A DNA stretch of 64,000 nt from an uncultured Cellulomonas sp. (GTDB lineage: Bacteria > Actinomycetota > Actinomycetes > Actinomycetales > Cellulomonadaceae), in contig NZ_CANLTL010000004.1 in assembly GCF_947494015.1 (NCBI RefSeq), positions 240,291 through 304,290 of the forward strand. The letters run 5' to 3'. This document shows positions 40,652-51,408 of this stretch, piece by piece; within the stretch, counting starts at the first letter, position 1; each line of letters begins with the position of its first letter. The notes below the pieces were generated by a model that made no database searches, was not told the origin of the DNA, and saw only the letters and a list, made by a program, of their open reading frames with translations. Both the position numbers and the translations under genes were made by a program.

Positions 40652-41550
40652 CAGCCGCGCTCGGCCAGCCGGTGGGGCACGGGGACGTCGTCGACGTTGA
40701 TGCCGACCATGGCCTCGCCCAGGCCGCGGGAGACCTTGGCGATGACGTCGGGGTCGTCGTAGAACGTGGTGGCCTTGACGATCGCGGCGGCACGCTCGGC
40801 CGGGTTGCCCGACTTGAAGATGCCCGAGCCGACGAACACGCCCTCGGCGCCCAGCTGCATCATCATCGCGGCGTCCGCGGGGGTCGCGATGCCACCGGCG
40901 GTGAACAGCACGACGGGCAGCTTGCCGGCGGTCGCGACCTCCTTGACCAGGTCGTACGGCGCCTGGAGCTCCTTCGCCGCGAGGTACAGCTCGTCCTCGG
41001 GCAGCGAGGTGAGCCGGCGGATCTCGTCGCGCAGCGTGCGCATGTGGGTGGTGGCGTTGGAGACGTCACCGGTGCCGGCCTCGCCCTTGGAGCGGATCAT
41101 CGCCGCACCCTCGGTGATCCGGCGCAGCGCCTCGCCCAGGTTGGTGGCGCCGCAGACGAACGGCACCGTGAACGCCCACTTGTCGATGTGGTGGGAGTAG
41201 TCCGCGGGGGTCAGCACCTCGGACTCGTCGACGTAGTCGACGCCGAGGGACTGCAGCACCTGCGCCTCGACGAAGTGCCCGATGCGGGCCTTGGCCATCA
41301 CCGGGATGGACACGGTCGAGATGATCGCGTCGATGAGGTCGGGGTCGCTCATGCGCGCGACGCCGCCCTGCGCGCGGATGTCGGCGGGGACCCGCTCGAG
41401 CGCCATGACGGCGACCGCGCCCGCGTCCTCGGCGATCTTCGCCTGCTCGGCGGTCACCACGTCCATGATGACGCCGCCCTTGAGCATCTCAGCCATGCCG
41501 CGCTTGACCTTGGCGGTGCCGACGACGTTCTGGCTGTTCTCGGTGGTCAC
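40648..41550 (-). CDS. pdxS: Pyridoxal 5'-phosphate synthase synthase subunit
   Basis: [46 protein letters not shown]. Confidence 0.98.
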   Translation of the reverse strand: MTTENSQNVVGTAKVKRGMAEMLKGGVIMDVVTAEQAKIAEDAGAVAVMALERVPADIRAQGGVARMSDPDLIDAIISTVSIPVMAKARIGHFVEAQVLQSLGVDYVDESEVLTPADYSHHIDKWAFTVPFVCGATNLGEALRRITEGAAMIRSKGEAGTGDVSNATTHMRTLRDEIRRLTSLPEDELYLAAKELQAPYDLVKEVATAGKLPVVLFTAGGIATPADAAMMMQLGAEGVFVGSGIFKSGNPAERAAAIVKATTFYDDPDVIAKVSRGLGEAMVGINVDDVPVPHRLAERGW

Positions 41551-41611
41551 TGCAGAGCCTCACAGAAGGAGTCGGGGAGAGCGCGCGGTCCGGCCGGCGC
41601 GCCCACCCATT

Positions 41612-42292
41612 CTAGACCTCGCGCGAGGTGCTGGACGCTCCGGGACGGCCCAGGGCCGGGGGCCAGGCGTCGTCGATGTCGAACGGCTCCGGCATGGGGG
41701 CGTGCCCGGCCAGGCGCAGCCAGCGCACCAGGGCCTTGCCGCGCACGCGACGGGTCTGGGCGACCGCCTCGTTGTGGAACCGCCGGGACAGCTGGACCCG
41801 GAACCAGGCCGCGGCGAGCGCGTCCAGCAGCGCGTCGCCGCCGGGCTCCGCGCGGATCGCGGCCACCTCGGCCGGGTCCTCCAGCGTGGCGCGCAGGGTG
41901 CCGGACAGCTCGCTCTCCACCAGTCCCCGGTCGGCGGCGGGCAGCGGCGCCCACGGCCGTGCGGCGGCCTCGGCCGGGCTGCCGAGCTCGGCGGCGACCA
42001 GCCGGGCCAGCTCGGCCGGGACCGGGGCGAGCGCACCGCCGCCGCTGGGCCCGGCGTCCAGGGAGGCGAAGGCGGCCTCACCGACGAGCACCGAGCTGAC
42101 CGGGTCCAGCACGCCGGTCGAGGCGAGCTCGACGGCCGCGGTCGCCCGGCGCACGAGCTGGGCCTCGAGCGTCGCCAGGGACTGGGCGACCTTGCGGTGC
42201 AGCCGGTCCAGGCGCGACGCCTCGACCCACACCGCCCACACCGCGACGACGAGCACGGCCGCGACGAGCAGGCCCCACTCCGCCCAGGCCAT
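41612..42292 (-). CDS. Hypothetical membrane-anchored protein in PIM/pdx operon
   Basis: Single N-terminal TM (WGLLVAAVLVVAVWAVWV); 4-bp style overlap with pimA. Confidence 0.75.
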   Translation of the reverse strand: MAWAEWGLLVAAVLVVAVWAVWVEASRLDRLHRKVAQSLATLEAQLVRRATAAVELASTGVLDPVSSVLVGEAAFASLDAGPSGGGALAPVPAELARLVAAELGSPAEAAARPWAPLPAADRGLVESELSGTLRATLEDPAEVAAIRAEPGGDALLDALAAAWFRVQLSRRFHNEAVAQTRRVRGKALVRWLRLAGHAPMPEPFDIDDAWPPALGRPGASSTSREV

Positions 42293-43509
42293 CAGCGGTC
42301 CCGCCGGTCGCTGCGGATCAGCCGCCCGAGCGTGGCGCGGCGCGAGGACGGGTCCTCCCCCACGTGGCCGGCGCCGCCGGCCGACACCATCTCGTAGACG
42401 GTCAGCACCTCCTGGGTGACGTGGGACCAGTCGTACCGCTGCACCACCTCGGCGGCGTGCGTCCGGGCCTTCTCCCGCAGCCCCTCGTCGTCGAGCACCC
42501 GCAGCAGGGTCGCGGCGAGGTCGTCGGCGTCGCCGGTGCGGAACAGGGTGCCGGCGGTGGCCTCGTCGAGCACCCGGCGGAAGGCCCCGAGGTCGCTGGC
42601 CACCACCGCGGCGCCCGCGCTCATGGCCTCGACCAGCACGATGCCGAAGCTCTCGCCACCGGTCTGCGGGGCGCAGTAGACGTCGACCGAGCGCAGCAGC
42701 CCGGCCTTCTCGTCGTCGGTGATGCCGCCGAGGAACTCCACCGCGCGGGCGTCGTCGCCGAGCAGGCGGCGCACCTCCTCCGGGCCGGTCTCCCCGCGGC
42801 CGGCCACGAGGAACCGGGCCCCGGGGTGCCGGCGCAGGACGGCGGGCACCGCGTCCAGCAGGACGGGCAGTCCCTTGCGCGGCTCGTCCAGCCGTCCGAG
42901 GAACGCGATCGTGGGTGCGTCCGGGGTGCCGGTCCACCGCGGGTCCGGCCGGGCGGTGCGGAACCGGTCGACGTACACGCCGTTGGGGATGACGACGGCG
43001 TCACCACCCATGTGCTCCACGAGCGTGCGGCGCGCGTCCTCGGAGACCGCGATGCGCGCCGAGATCTTCTCCAGGCTCTGCCGGACCAGCGGGTAGGCCA
43101 TCTGCAGCGCCCGCGACCGGACGAGGGCGGTGTGCATGGTGGCGACGATGGGGCCCTCGGCGATCCACAGGGCCAGCATCCCCAGGCTGGGGGTCACCGG
43201 CTCGTGCAGGTGCAGGACGTCGAACTCGCCGGCGGCGAGCCAGCGCCGGACGCGGGCGGCGGTCAGCGGCCCGAAGGTCATCCGGGCGACCGCGCCGTTG
43301 TAGCGGACCGGGACGGCCCGCCCGGCCGAGGTCATGTACGGCGGGATCGGCGTGTCGTCGTCGGCGGGGGCGAGCACGGACACGTGGTGGCCCTGGGCGA
43401 TCAGGGCCTCGGCGAGGTCGCGCACGTGGAACTGGACGCCCCCGGGGACGTCGAAGGAGTACGGGCAGACGATCCCCACCCGGAGGGGCCGCGGTGGGGT
43501 CGGGGTCAT
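42292..43509 (-). CDS. pimA: Phosphatidyl-myo-inositol mannosyltransferase (GT4)
   Basis: RVGIVCPYSFDVPGGVQFHVRDLAEAL; gene context patA-pgsA. Confidence 0.9.
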   Translation of the reverse strand: MTPTPPRPLRVGIVCPYSFDVPGGVQFHVRDLAEALIAQGHHVSVLAPADDDTPIPPYMTSAGRAVPVRYNGAVARMTFGPLTAARVRRWLAAGEFDVLHLHEPVTPSLGMLALWIAEGPIVATMHTALVRSRALQMAYPLVRQSLEKISARIAVSEDARRTLVEHMGGDAVVIPNGVYVDRFRTARPDPRWTGTPDAPTIAFLGRLDEPRKGLPVLLDAVPAVLRRHPGARFLVAGRGETGPEEVRRLLGDDARAVEFLGGITDDEKAGLLRSVDVYCAPQTGGESFGIVLVEAMSAGAAVVASDLGAFRRVLDEATAGTLFRTGDADDLAATLLRVLDDEGLREKARTHAAEVVQRYDWSHVTQEVLTVYEMVSAGGAGHVGEDPSSRRATLGRLIRSDRRDR

Positions 43510-44573
43510 GCCGACGCCCCGCCGGACGCGCCGTCGGCTGCCCCGCCCGCCGTCGACGGTCCGGCTGCTGTGCCCGCTCCCGTGCCGGCCGAGCTGCCGG
43601 CCGAGCTGCCGGCCGAGCTGCCGGCCCCGGAGCGGGCGAGCGTAGCCGCGTAGCGCACGGGGTCCAGGTCCTCCACGAAGACCTTCTGCAGCATGTGCCA
43701 GTCCTGCGGGTGGTCGCCGATGCCGGCGCACAGCACGTCGACCCAGGCCTGCGTCATGGTCGCGACCGCGTGGCCGCGATCCGCCGTGGCGGGCACCGGC
43801 ACGGCGTCGTGGAACGTGATGACGATCCCCCACGGCGACCCGGCCGCGCGGCGCCGGGTCCGGTCGAGCCGCTCGTAGTGGAGGGTGACGGGCCGCAGCT
43901 GGACCCCGGTGGACAGCGCCAGCGCGGCCGGGCCCGCAGCGACCCGGGCGGTCCGCCCCCACATCTGCACCTCGACGCCGTGCGCGGTCAGGTCACGGTC
44001 GGCGAGCAGCGGGACCAGCCGGCCCCCGCCGCGGACCGCGCGCACCAGCCGCCGGAACACCTCACCGCCGGACCTGTCCAGCGGCACGATCTCCAGGCCG
44101 ATGCCCTCCCGGAAGGCGAGGAACTCCCGGAACGCCGCCTCGGGCTCGAGCCGTTCGGCGACCGTCGTGACCGGGCCGATCGCCCGGGCGGCGTACGCGC
44201 CGGCCAGGTCCCAGTTGCCCAGGTGCCCCAGGGCGAGCACCACCGAGCGCCCCGCGGCGAGCTCGGCACGCAGGGGGGCGTCGCCCACGGTGCGGACCCG
44301 GGCGTCGGTCTGGGCGGCGGTGAAGGACGCCAGCGTGAAGGCCTCCGCGTAGTAGCGCAGGTAGGACCGCATGCCGTCGCGCGCGAGCCGCCGGACGTCG
44401 GCGGGTGAGGCGTCCGGCCGGACCCGCGCCAGGTTGCGCTCCAGCTGGCGCACGCCGGCGGGCCGTCGCCACCACACGACGTCGGCGCAGAGCGTCGCCG
44501 CCGCGCCCAGCACGGGGCCCGGGACGTACCGCGCCAGGCGCCACGCGGGGCCGAGCAGCACCCCGACGTTCAC
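43506..44573 (-). CDS. patA: Phosphatidylinositol mannoside acyltransferase (LpxL-like)
   Basis: LALGHLGNWDLAG acyltransferase motif; order pgsA-patA-pimA; Ser/Gly/Ala-rich C-terminal tail. Confidence 0.88.
   Translation of the reverse strand: MNVGVLLGPAWRLARYVPGPVLGAAATLCADVVWWRRPAGVRQLERNLARVRPDASPADVRRLARDGMRSYLRYYAEAFTLASFTAAQTDARVRTVGDAPLRAELAAGRSVVLALGHLGNWDLAGAYAARAIGPVTTVAERLEPEAAFREFLAFREGIGLEIVPLDRSGGEVFRRLVRAVRGGGRLVPLLADRDLTAHGVEVQMWGRTARVAAGPAALALSTGVQLRPVTLHYERLDRTRRRAAGSPWGIVITFHDAVPVPATADRGHAVATMTQAWVDVLCAGIGDHPQDWHMLQKVFVEDLDPVRYAATLARSGAGSSAGSSAGSSAGTGAGTAAGPSTAGGAADGASGGASA
43584..43628 (-). repeat. 12-bp tandem repeat (GCCGGCCGAGCT) in patA 3' end
   Basis: Three full copies plus partial; encodes GSSA repeats. 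Confidence 0.9.
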
Positions 44574-45178
44574 CGCACGACCTCGGCCTGGCGCCGGACG
44601 GTCGCCATGCGCTGGACGACGGTCACGGCGCTGGCCACCGCCAGCAGCGCCAGGACGACCGTGAGCACCTCCCGCGGCAGACCGAGCCCGACCAGCGCCG
44701 TCGCGGTGAGCACGGCCAGCAGGCGGTCGGCGCGCTCGGCGATCCCGACCGCGGCCGTCATCCCCAGCCCCTCGGCCCGGGCCCGCGCGTACGGCACGAT
44801 CGAGCCGAGGACGAGGCACGCCAGCGCGAGCACGGCGGTCGGCCGGTGCTCCCCGCCGCCGGTGAACCACAGCAGCAGGCCGCCGAAGATCGCGGCGTCA
44901 CCGAACCGGTCCAGGGTCGAGTCCAGGAACGCGCCCCAGGAGCTCGTGCGACCCGAGCGGCGGGCCATCACGCCGTCGAGCGAGTCCGTGAGCACGAACA
45001 CCGTGATGACCAGCGTGCCCGCCAGCAGGTGCCCCGTCGGGTAGAGCACGAGGGCCGCCAGCACGACCGCCGCGGTCCCCGTGATCGTGACCGCGTCCGG
45101 CGTCACGCCGCGGGCGAGGAGCAGGTCGGCGATCGGCGTCATGACCCGGGTCATGCCGCCACGGAGTCGGTTCAGCAC
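44570..45178 (-). CDS. pgsA: Phosphatidylinositol phosphate synthase (CDP-alcohol phosphatidyltransferase)
   Basis: DSLDGVMARRSGRTSSWGAFLDSTLDRFGDA CDP-alcohol motif. Confidence 0.92.
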   Translation of the reverse strand: MLNRLRGGMTRVMTPIADLLLARGVTPDAVTITGTAAVVLAALVLYPTGHLLAGTLVITVFVLTDSLDGVMARRSGRTSSWGAFLDSTLDRFGDAAIFGGLLLWFTGGGEHRPTAVLALACLVLGSIVPYARARAEGLGMTAAVGIAERADRLLAVLTATALVGLGLPREVLTVVLALLAVASAVTVVQRMATVRRQAEVVR

Positions 45179-45185
45179 GTCCCGA

Positions 45186-45752
45186 TCATCCTCTCGCCGG
45201 TGTCGGCGACGGCCAGGCCGCCACGAGCCGGGCGTGCGTGTCACCGAGCAGCTCGGGCAGCGCCTTGGTGCGGCCGACGATCGGCAGGAAGTTCGCGTCC
45301 CCGCCCCACCGCGGCACCACGTGCTGGTGCAGGTGGGCGGCGATGCCTGCTCCGGCGACGGTGCCCTGGTTCATCCCCAGGTTGAACCCGTGCGGCGCCG
45401 ACACCTTCCGCAGCACGCGCATCGCCGTCTGGGTGAGCGTGGCGACCTCGGTGGTCTCCTGCGCGGTCAGCTCGGGATAGCCGGCGACGTGGCGGTACGG
45501 CAGCACCATGAGGTGGCCGGGGTTGTAGGGGTAGAGGTTCAGCACGACGTAGGCCACCGCGCCGCGCGCGACGACCAGCGCCTCGACGTCGTCGAGCGTG
45601 GGCGCACGGCAGAACGGGCACGCGTCCCCGGCCGAGGCGTCCGCGGGCTTGTCCTGCCCGCCGATGTACACCATGCGGTGCGGCGTCCACAGCCGCTCGA
45701 ACCCGTCCGGCTCGCCGGGGTGCTCCCCGGCGACCTCGTCCCCCACCGACAT
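45186..45752 (-). CDS. HIT family protein
   Basis: CPFCRAP...LYPYNPGHLMVLPYRHVAGY...HLHQHVVPRWGGD. Confidence 0.95.
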   Translation of the reverse strand: MSVGDEVAGEHPGEPDGFERLWTPHRMVYIGGQDKPADASAGDACPFCRAPTLDDVEALVVARGAVAYVVLNLYPYNPGHLMVLPYRHVAGYPELTAQETTEVATLTQTAMRVLRKVSAPHGFNLGMNQGTVAGAGIAAHLHQHVVPRWGGDANFLPIVGRTKALPELLGDTHARLVAAWPSPTPARG

Positions 45753-47764
45753 CAGACCTGGGCCCGCTCGCGGACCGCGGACACGATCCGCTGCACGGCC
45801 TCGGCGACCGGCACGGCGTTGTCCTGGCGACCGTCGCGGTACCGGAACGACACCGCGCCGGCGTCGACGTCGTCGCCGCCGGCGATCAGCACGAACGGGA
45901 TCTTCTGGGTGCTGGCGGTGCGGATCTTCTTGCCGAACCGGTCGTCGGAGACGTCGAGCTCGGCGCGGATGCCCTGCGCGCGCAGCTGCGCGACGACGTC
46001 GGCCAGGTAGTCGTTGAACGGCTCGGCGACCGGCACCGCGACGACCTGGACCGGGGCGAGCCACGCCGGGAACGCACCGGCGTAGTGCTCGGTGAGGACG
46101 GCGAAGAACCGCTCGATCGACCCGAACAACGCCCGGTGGATCATCACCGGGCGCTGCCGGCTGCCGTCCGAGGCGGTGTACTCCAGGTCGAACAGCTCGG
46201 GCAGGTTGAAGTCGAGCTGGATCGTCGACATCTGCCACGTGCGCCCGATGGCGTCCTTGGCCTGCACGGAGATCTTCGGCCCGTAGAACGCCGCGCCGCC
46301 CGGGTCCGGCACCAGGTCCAGGCCCGACGCCGTCGCGACCTCGCGCAGCGTCTCGGTGGCCTCCTCCCACACCTCGTCCGACCCCACGGACTTGTCCGGG
46401 TTGCGGGTGGACAGCTCGAGGTAGAAGTCCTCCAGGCCGTAGTCCCGGAGCAGGTCGAGGACGAACCGGAGCAGGCTCGCGAGCTCGTCGCGCATCTGCT
46501 CACGGGTGCAGTAGATGTGCGCGTCGTCCTGCGTGAACCCGCGCGCGCGGGTCATGCCGTGCACGACGCCGGACTTCTCGTACCGGTACACCGTGCCGAA
46601 CTCGAACAGCCGCAGCGGCAGCTCCCGGTAGGACCGGCCACGCGACCGGAAGACCAGGTTGTGCATCGGGCAGTTCATCGGCTTGAGGTAGTAGTTCTGC
46701 CCGGGGCGGCGCACCGTCCCGTCCTCGTCCAGCTCGGCGTCCAGCTGCATGGGCGGGTACATGCCCTCGGAGTACCAGTCGAGGTGCCCGGAGAGCTGGA
46801 ACAGCCCCTCCTTGGTGATGTGCGGGGTGTTGACGAAGGAGTACCCGCCCTCGACGTGGCGTCGTCGGGAGTAGTCCTCCATCTCCATCCGCACGATGCC
46901 GCCCTTGGGGTGGAACACGGCCAGGCCGGAGCCGATCTCGTCCGGGAAGGAGAACAGGTCGAGCTCGTTGCCCAGCCGGCGGTGGTCGCGCCGCTCCGCC
47001 TCGGCCAGGCGCTCGAGGTGGGCGCGCAGCTCGTCCTTCGTGGGCCAGGCGGTGCCGTACACGCGCTGCAGCTGCGGGTTCTTCTCCGACCCGCGCCAGT
47101 ACGCGGCGGCCGAGCGGGTGAGCTGGAAGCCGTTGGCGATGAGCCGGGTGCTGGGCAGGTGCGGGCCGCGGCACAGGTCCTGCCAGGCGACCGTGCCGTC
47201 ACGCTTGACGTTCTGGTAGATGCTCAGGCCGCCCAGGCCCACCTCGACGGAGGACGAGTCCTCGTCGTTCGTGGTGCCCTTCAGGCCGATGAGCTCGAGC
47301 TTGTACGGCTCGCCGGCGAGCTCGGTCCGCGCCTCGTCCTCGGTGACGTCCCACCGGCGGAAGGTCTGGCCCTCCTTGACGATGCGCTGCATCGCCTTCT
47401 CCAGCGCCTTGAGGTCCTCGGGGGTGAACGGCGTGTCCACGTCGAAGTCGTAGTAGAAGCCGTCGGTGATGGGCGGGCCGATGCCGAGCTTGGCGGTCGG
47501 GTTGATCTCCTGCACGGCCTGCGCGAGCACGTGGGCGGTCGAGTGCCGCAGCACGGCCAGCCCGTCCGGGGAGTCGATGGTGACGGCCTCGACGACCTCG
47601 CCGTCGGCGACCGGCAGGTGCAGGTCGCGCAGCTCGCCGTCCACCCGGACGACGACGACGTCGCGCCGCTGGCCGTACAGGTCGGCCGCCGTGGCACCCG
47701 CCTCGACCGTGACCTCGGCGCCGTCGACGGTGAGGGTGAGGGTCTGGGCGGACGGTGCCGACAC
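45752..47764 (-). CDS. thrS: Threonyl-tRNA synthetase
   Basis: TGS domain + class II core; [24 protein letters not shown]. Confidence 0.97.
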   Translation of the reverse strand: MSAPSAQTLTLTVDGAEVTVEAGATAADLYGQRRDVVVVRVDGELRDLHLPVADGEVVEAVTIDSPDGLAVLRHSTAHVLAQAVQEINPTAKLGIGPPITDGFYYDFDVDTPFTPEDLKALEKAMQRIVKEGQTFRRWDVTEDEARTELAGEPYKLELIGLKGTTNDEDSSSVEVGLGGLSIYQNVKRDGTVAWQDLCRGPHLPSTRLIANGFQLTRSAAAYWRGSEKNPQLQRVYGTAWPTKDELRAHLERLAEAERRDHRRLGNELDLFSFPDEIGSGLAVFHPKGGIVRMEMEDYSRRRHVEGGYSFVNTPHITKEGLFQLSGHLDWYSEGMYPPMQLDAELDEDGTVRRPGQNYYLKPMNCPMHNLVFRSRGRSYRELPLRLFEFGTVYRYEKSGVVHGMTRARGFTQDDAHIYCTREQMRDELASLLRFVLDLLRDYGLEDFYLELSTRNPDKSVGSDEVWEEATETLREVATASGLDLVPDPGGAAFYGPKISVQAKDAIGRTWQMSTIQLDFNLPELFDLEYTASDGSRQRPVMIHRALFGSIERFFAVLTEHYAGAFPAWLAPVQVVAVPVAEPFNDYLADVVAQLRAQGIRAELDVSDDRFGKKIRTASTQKIPFVLIAGGDDVDAGAVSFRYRDGRQDNAVPVAEAVQRIVSAVRERAQV

Positions 47765-47846
47765 GGGGTCTCCTGCTGGTCGAGGGGTGCTCGGGCTGCG
47801 CCCGGTCCGGACGCAGCGACGATGCTACCGAGGCGGGCGGGCCGGC

Positions 47847-47884
47847 CCGACGCCGGCCCGACGCCGGACCGACGCCGGACCGAC
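47847..47884. repeat. 11-bp tandem repeat upstream of thrS
   Basis: CCGACGCCGGC/CCGACGCCGGA/CCGACGCCGGA/CCGAC. Confidence 0.85.
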
Positions 47885-47929
47885 CAGGGGCCGGGCGGCG
47901 ACCGGGCCCGTCCGCATGCGCCCGCGGGA

Positions 47930-50770
47930 TCACAGCAGCACGCTGGCGCCCACCCGGTACAGCTCGAGCCGGTCCCGGCCCTCGGCGAGGCGCACCACCC
48001 GGTCCCCGAGGCGCACCGCGTGCGCGAACCACGGCACCGCGTCGTAGCGGGCGACCTCACGCACGCCGTCCGGTCCGGTGACCAGGACCCGTGCCGTGCC
48101 GTCGTCGAGGGTGGCCAGCACGGCCGCCGGATCGACGAACGGCGTGTGCGCGAGCGAGACGACGGCGGCGTCCTGGACGTCGAGCCGCTGCCCGTCGGGC
48201 GATCCACCGGTCACCGCGCCGGTCGGCACGCCGGTCACCGTGCCGGTCACCGCTGCGCCGGCCACCGCTCCGCCGCGCAGCATGACGCCGTGCCGGTCCC
48301 CCACCAGGAGCCGGCCCCGGGCGTGCGCGGCCGTGATGGCTCCGGCCGCCTGGATCTCGTCGCGGATCTCGAGGGTCGGGGACAGCACGAGCACCCGGTC
48401 GCGGGTGACGGCGACCACCCCCTCCGCCCCGACCGTGGCATCCCGGACCGGGACGTCGACCACGGTCCGGGTCAGCCGACCCGACCGGTCGACGACGGCC
48501 AAGCCGTCGTCGCCGTAGAGCAGCAGCCCGTGCGCCGACCTCAGCGCCCCGCTGAACCGGCCCGGCCAGGTCCGCTCGGCCGCTGCCGGTGAGGGCGACG
48601 TGACGGCGTACGCGACGGCCCGGTCGTCCAGCAGCGCGACGACGCCGGGCGCACCGGACACCGGGACCACGTCGATGCCGCGAGCCCGGCCGGGCAGCCG
48701 GACGACGCCCTCGTGGACCAGGTTGGTCTGCCGGACCTCCAGGCCGCCCGGGCCGGGGTCCGCCGTGACGTCGACCGTCCCGGACTGCACCGACCACCCC
48801 GGGGCGTCGAGGCGCCGGATGCCCAGCTCGCGGTCCTCGCCGCTGGGAGCCACGACCGTGGTGAGGTGCACGGGGTCACCGGTGCTGACCGCGGTGACCA
48901 CCGCGCTGCCGTCGCGGTCGACCAGCCGGGCGGCCTGCCCCGCCGGCAGGCCCGAGACGACGACGTCCCACAGGTGCTCGACCCGGGAGCCGTCCTCCGG
49001 TGGCCGCGGTGACCACCGGGGGTTGTAGCCGACGTGGGTGCCGAGCCACGGGTCGACGAGCTGCTGGCAGTCTGCGACGGCGGCGAGCAGCTCGGCGCCG
49101 AGCGCCTGGAACCGGGCAGCGTCGACCACCGGCAGCGCGGCGAACCGCAGCAGCCGCGTGCCCCCGCTGGTCCGCACCATCAGGTCGATCGGGTAGGGGG
49201 CGGCGTAGTAACCCGGGCCGGGTGCGGCGACGTCGACCGACAGGTCCAGGGGCGGCTGGCCGTCGCCGACGCTCACATCGGCCGGGGTGACGGCGCCGCC
49301 GGGACGGTCGAGCGACACGGGACCGCACAGCGACAGCGGGGCGGTCCCCCTGTTGCCGATCCAGGCCCGGGCGTGCAGCACCCGGAACCGGGAGTGGTCG
49401 TCGTAGAAGGCGGCCACGAGCGCCATCGAGGCAGGACCGCACGACACCCGCGGTGCGGCGATCGCGAACTCGGTGTGCTCGATCAGGGGCACCGCCGAGG
49501 TCAGCTCGGTCGTCGACATGCTGCCCGCGAGCGCCACCCCGTCGGGCAGGGCGAGCAGGGTCGTCACCTGGCTCCGCAGAGAGCCGGGGACGGTCGGGAC
49601 CGCGACGGCCTGGCTGACACGCAGGGTGGTCGGGGAGGTCTGCTCGACGTCCAGGCCGGCGTCGTCGAGCGCCTCGACCGCTGCCGAGCCGGCGAACCGC
49701 AGGATCAGCTCCTCGGCGGGGACGCCGAAGAGGCGGATCACCGAGAGCGCGAAGGTGCTGACGAACCCCCGCACCTCGGTGATGCGCGAGAAGTCGATGT
49801 CGACGCTCAGGGTGCCCGGTGCGGTGACCGCCGGGCGCAGCACGACGTGCGGCTCCGCCTGGACCGTGAGGTCGAGGTCGAGCTCCTGCACCTCGACCGC
49901 GTGGAAGATCAGCAGCGCGCTGACGTCGAGCACCGCCCGGCCGCCCTCGACGCGGTACGTGCAGTCCGGGTAGGCGTCGAGGGCGTCGTCGCGGGGCAGG
50001 CTGCTGCCCAGGACCGCCTTCGCCGACTCGGTGAGATAGCCCGCCTCGACGAACAGCGACCAGTCGTTGCCCTGCCGCCGGTCGACGGCGTGACCGCTGT
50101 AGAAGGTGGTCCACGGGCCGTAGGAGTACCAGCTGGACCCGCCGACCTGGATCCGGACCGCGAGGGTCTGCCCACCGGCCGCCAGGGCCAGGCCGGCGTT
50201 GAGGAACCGGATGCCCCGGCGCAGCCCCGCCAGTCCCATCGGGACCGTGCCGGACGGTGCGAGCACGCGCACCCGGTCGGTGACGAACCCCCGGATCTGC
50301 GCCAGCACCTCGGGCGGCAGGCTCGCCGGCAGCGGCGCCGGGAGCGGGGGGACGACGACGTCGACGGCGCCCAGGTCGGCGCGCAGGTAGCACTCGTCCG
50401 GGAGTGCGTAGGCGCTGAGCTCGAAGGTCACGACCACCTCCACCGCGACGAGCCGTGGTGACTCGTTCGGGTGCGCGCGGACGTCCGCCTCCGTGGTGAG
50501 CTGGAGGACGAGGTGCTGCTCGAGCAGGACGGGGAAGCCCGTCGCCGGGTGGTCGGTCGCGCGGACCTCGCCGTGGTCCTCCAGGAAGACGGCGAACTCG
50601 GTCTCCGGCCCGCGGCGCAGGTGGCTGGCCTCGACGTCGATGCGGTCGATGACGATCTGCACACCCGCCGCCGCAGGGAGCACCGGCGGGCACAGCGCCG
50701 ACGAGCGCAGGAGGTTGCGCTGGGCGACGAGGAAGCGATCCGTCGCGATCTGGAACTCGAACAGGGACAT
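47930..50770 (-). CDS. Large uncharacterised protein (946 aa), beta-rich with possible propeller-like C-terminus
   Basis: Long intact ORF with normal high-GC codon pattern; no recognisable catalytic motif, no signal peptide or TM apparent. Confidence 0.85.
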   Translation of the reverse strand: MSLFEFQIATDRFLVAQRNLLRSSALCPPVLPAAAGVQIVIDRIDVEASHLRRGPETEFAVFLEDHGEVRATDHPATGFPVLLEQHLVLQLTTEADVRAHPNESPRLVAVEVVVTFELSAYALPDECYLRADLGAVDVVVPPLPAPLPASLPPEVLAQIRGFVTDRVRVLAPSGTVPMGLAGLRRGIRFLNAGLALAAGGQTLAVRIQVGGSSWYSYGPWTTFYSGHAVDRRQGNDWSLFVEAGYLTESAKAVLGSSLPRDDALDAYPDCTYRVEGGRAVLDVSALLIFHAVEVQELDLDLTVQAEPHVVLRPAVTAPGTLSVDIDFSRITEVRGFVSTFALSVIRLFGVPAEELILRFAGSAAVEALDDAGLDVEQTSPTTLRVSQAVAVPTVPGSLRSQVTTLLALPDGVALAGSMSTTELTSAVPLIEHTEFAIAAPRVSCGPASMALVAAFYDDHSRFRVLHARAWIGNRGTAPLSLCGPVSLDRPGGAVTPADVSVGDGQPPLDLSVDVAAPGPGYYAAPYPIDLMVRTSGGTRLLRFAALPVVDAARFQALGAELLAAVADCQQLVDPWLGTHVGYNPRWSPRPPEDGSRVEHLWDVVVSGLPAGQAARLVDRDGSAVVTAVSTGDPVHLTTVVAPSGEDRELGIRRLDAPGWSVQSGTVDVTADPGPGGLEVRQTNLVHEGVVRLPGRARGIDVVPVSGAPGVVALLDDRAVAYAVTSPSPAAAERTWPGRFSGALRSAHGLLLYGDDGLAVVDRSGRLTRTVVDVPVRDATVGAEGVVAVTRDRVLVLSPTLEIRDEIQAAGAITAAHARGRLLVGDRHGVMLRGGAVAGAAVTGTVTGVPTGAVTGGSPDGQRLDVQDAAVVSLAHTPFVDPAAVLATLDDGTARVLVTGPDGVREVARYDAVPWFAHAVRLGDRVVRLAEGRDRLELYRVGASVLL

Positions 50771-50800
50771 GGGGCGTCCTGGGCAGCCGGACCGGTGGGC

Positions 50801-51082
50801 TCAGCGGACCGGCAGGTCCGGCGGCTCGGGCGGCAGGGGCTGCGGGTTGAGCTCCGCCAGGATCTCGCCGACGTCGAAGACGATCCACCCCCGGCGACGC
50901 CCGCCGACGACGATGATCGACACCTCGTCGGCGCCGTCGGCCCCGAGCGGCGGCTCCTCACGGACCTCCAGCGGGGTCCCGGCGACGACGGCCTCGAGCA
51001 CGTCGGCCTGCTCGGGCGGCATCGAGTCGAACAGCTCCTGCAGTCGCGACTGCACGGCGCGCACATCCGTGGACCGGGCCAT
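50801..51082 (-). CDS. Small protein with LNPQPLPPEPPDLP C-terminal motif
   Basis: MARSTDVRAVQSRLQELFDSMPPEQADVLEAVVAGTPLEVREEPPLGADGADEVSIIVVGGRRRGWIVFDVGEILAELNPQPLPPEPPDLPVR; 30-bp gap to downstream large ORF. Confidence 0.82.
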   Translation of the reverse strand: MARSTDVRAVQSRLQELFDSMPPEQADVLEAVVAGTPLEVREEPPLGADGADEVSIIVVGGRRRGWIVFDVGEILAELNPQPLPPEPPDLPVR

Positions 51083-51336
51083 GATCCGCCTCCATCGAAC
51101 GCCGGCGGCCAGCACAGGCGCGGCCTGTCTCGACGTACCACCATGCTGCTCGCACGGCTGCCGGCGGCACCAGGCAATTTGTCCCGGGGTCTGCGCCGCG
51201 GTGCGAGGCGGTTGCGGTGCGACGTCACGGCGAAGCCGGGCACCGCGTCCGGTGCGGCGGATGGCCGCCGGTGCGCAGCGACGCGGGGAACACGAACGGG
51301 CCAGGTCCCGAGAGGGACCTGACCCGTGGGTGAGGG

Positions 51337-51408
51337 TGGGCGATACTGGGTTCGAACCAGTGACCTCCTCGGTGTGAACGAGGCGCTCTACCACTGAGCC
51401 AATCGCCC
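51337..51408 (-). tRNA. tRNA-Val(CAC)
   Basis: GGGCGATTGGCTCAGTGGTAGAGCGCCTCGTTCACACCGAGGAGGTCACTGGTTCGAACCCAGTATCGCCCA cloverleaf. Confidence 0.96.
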
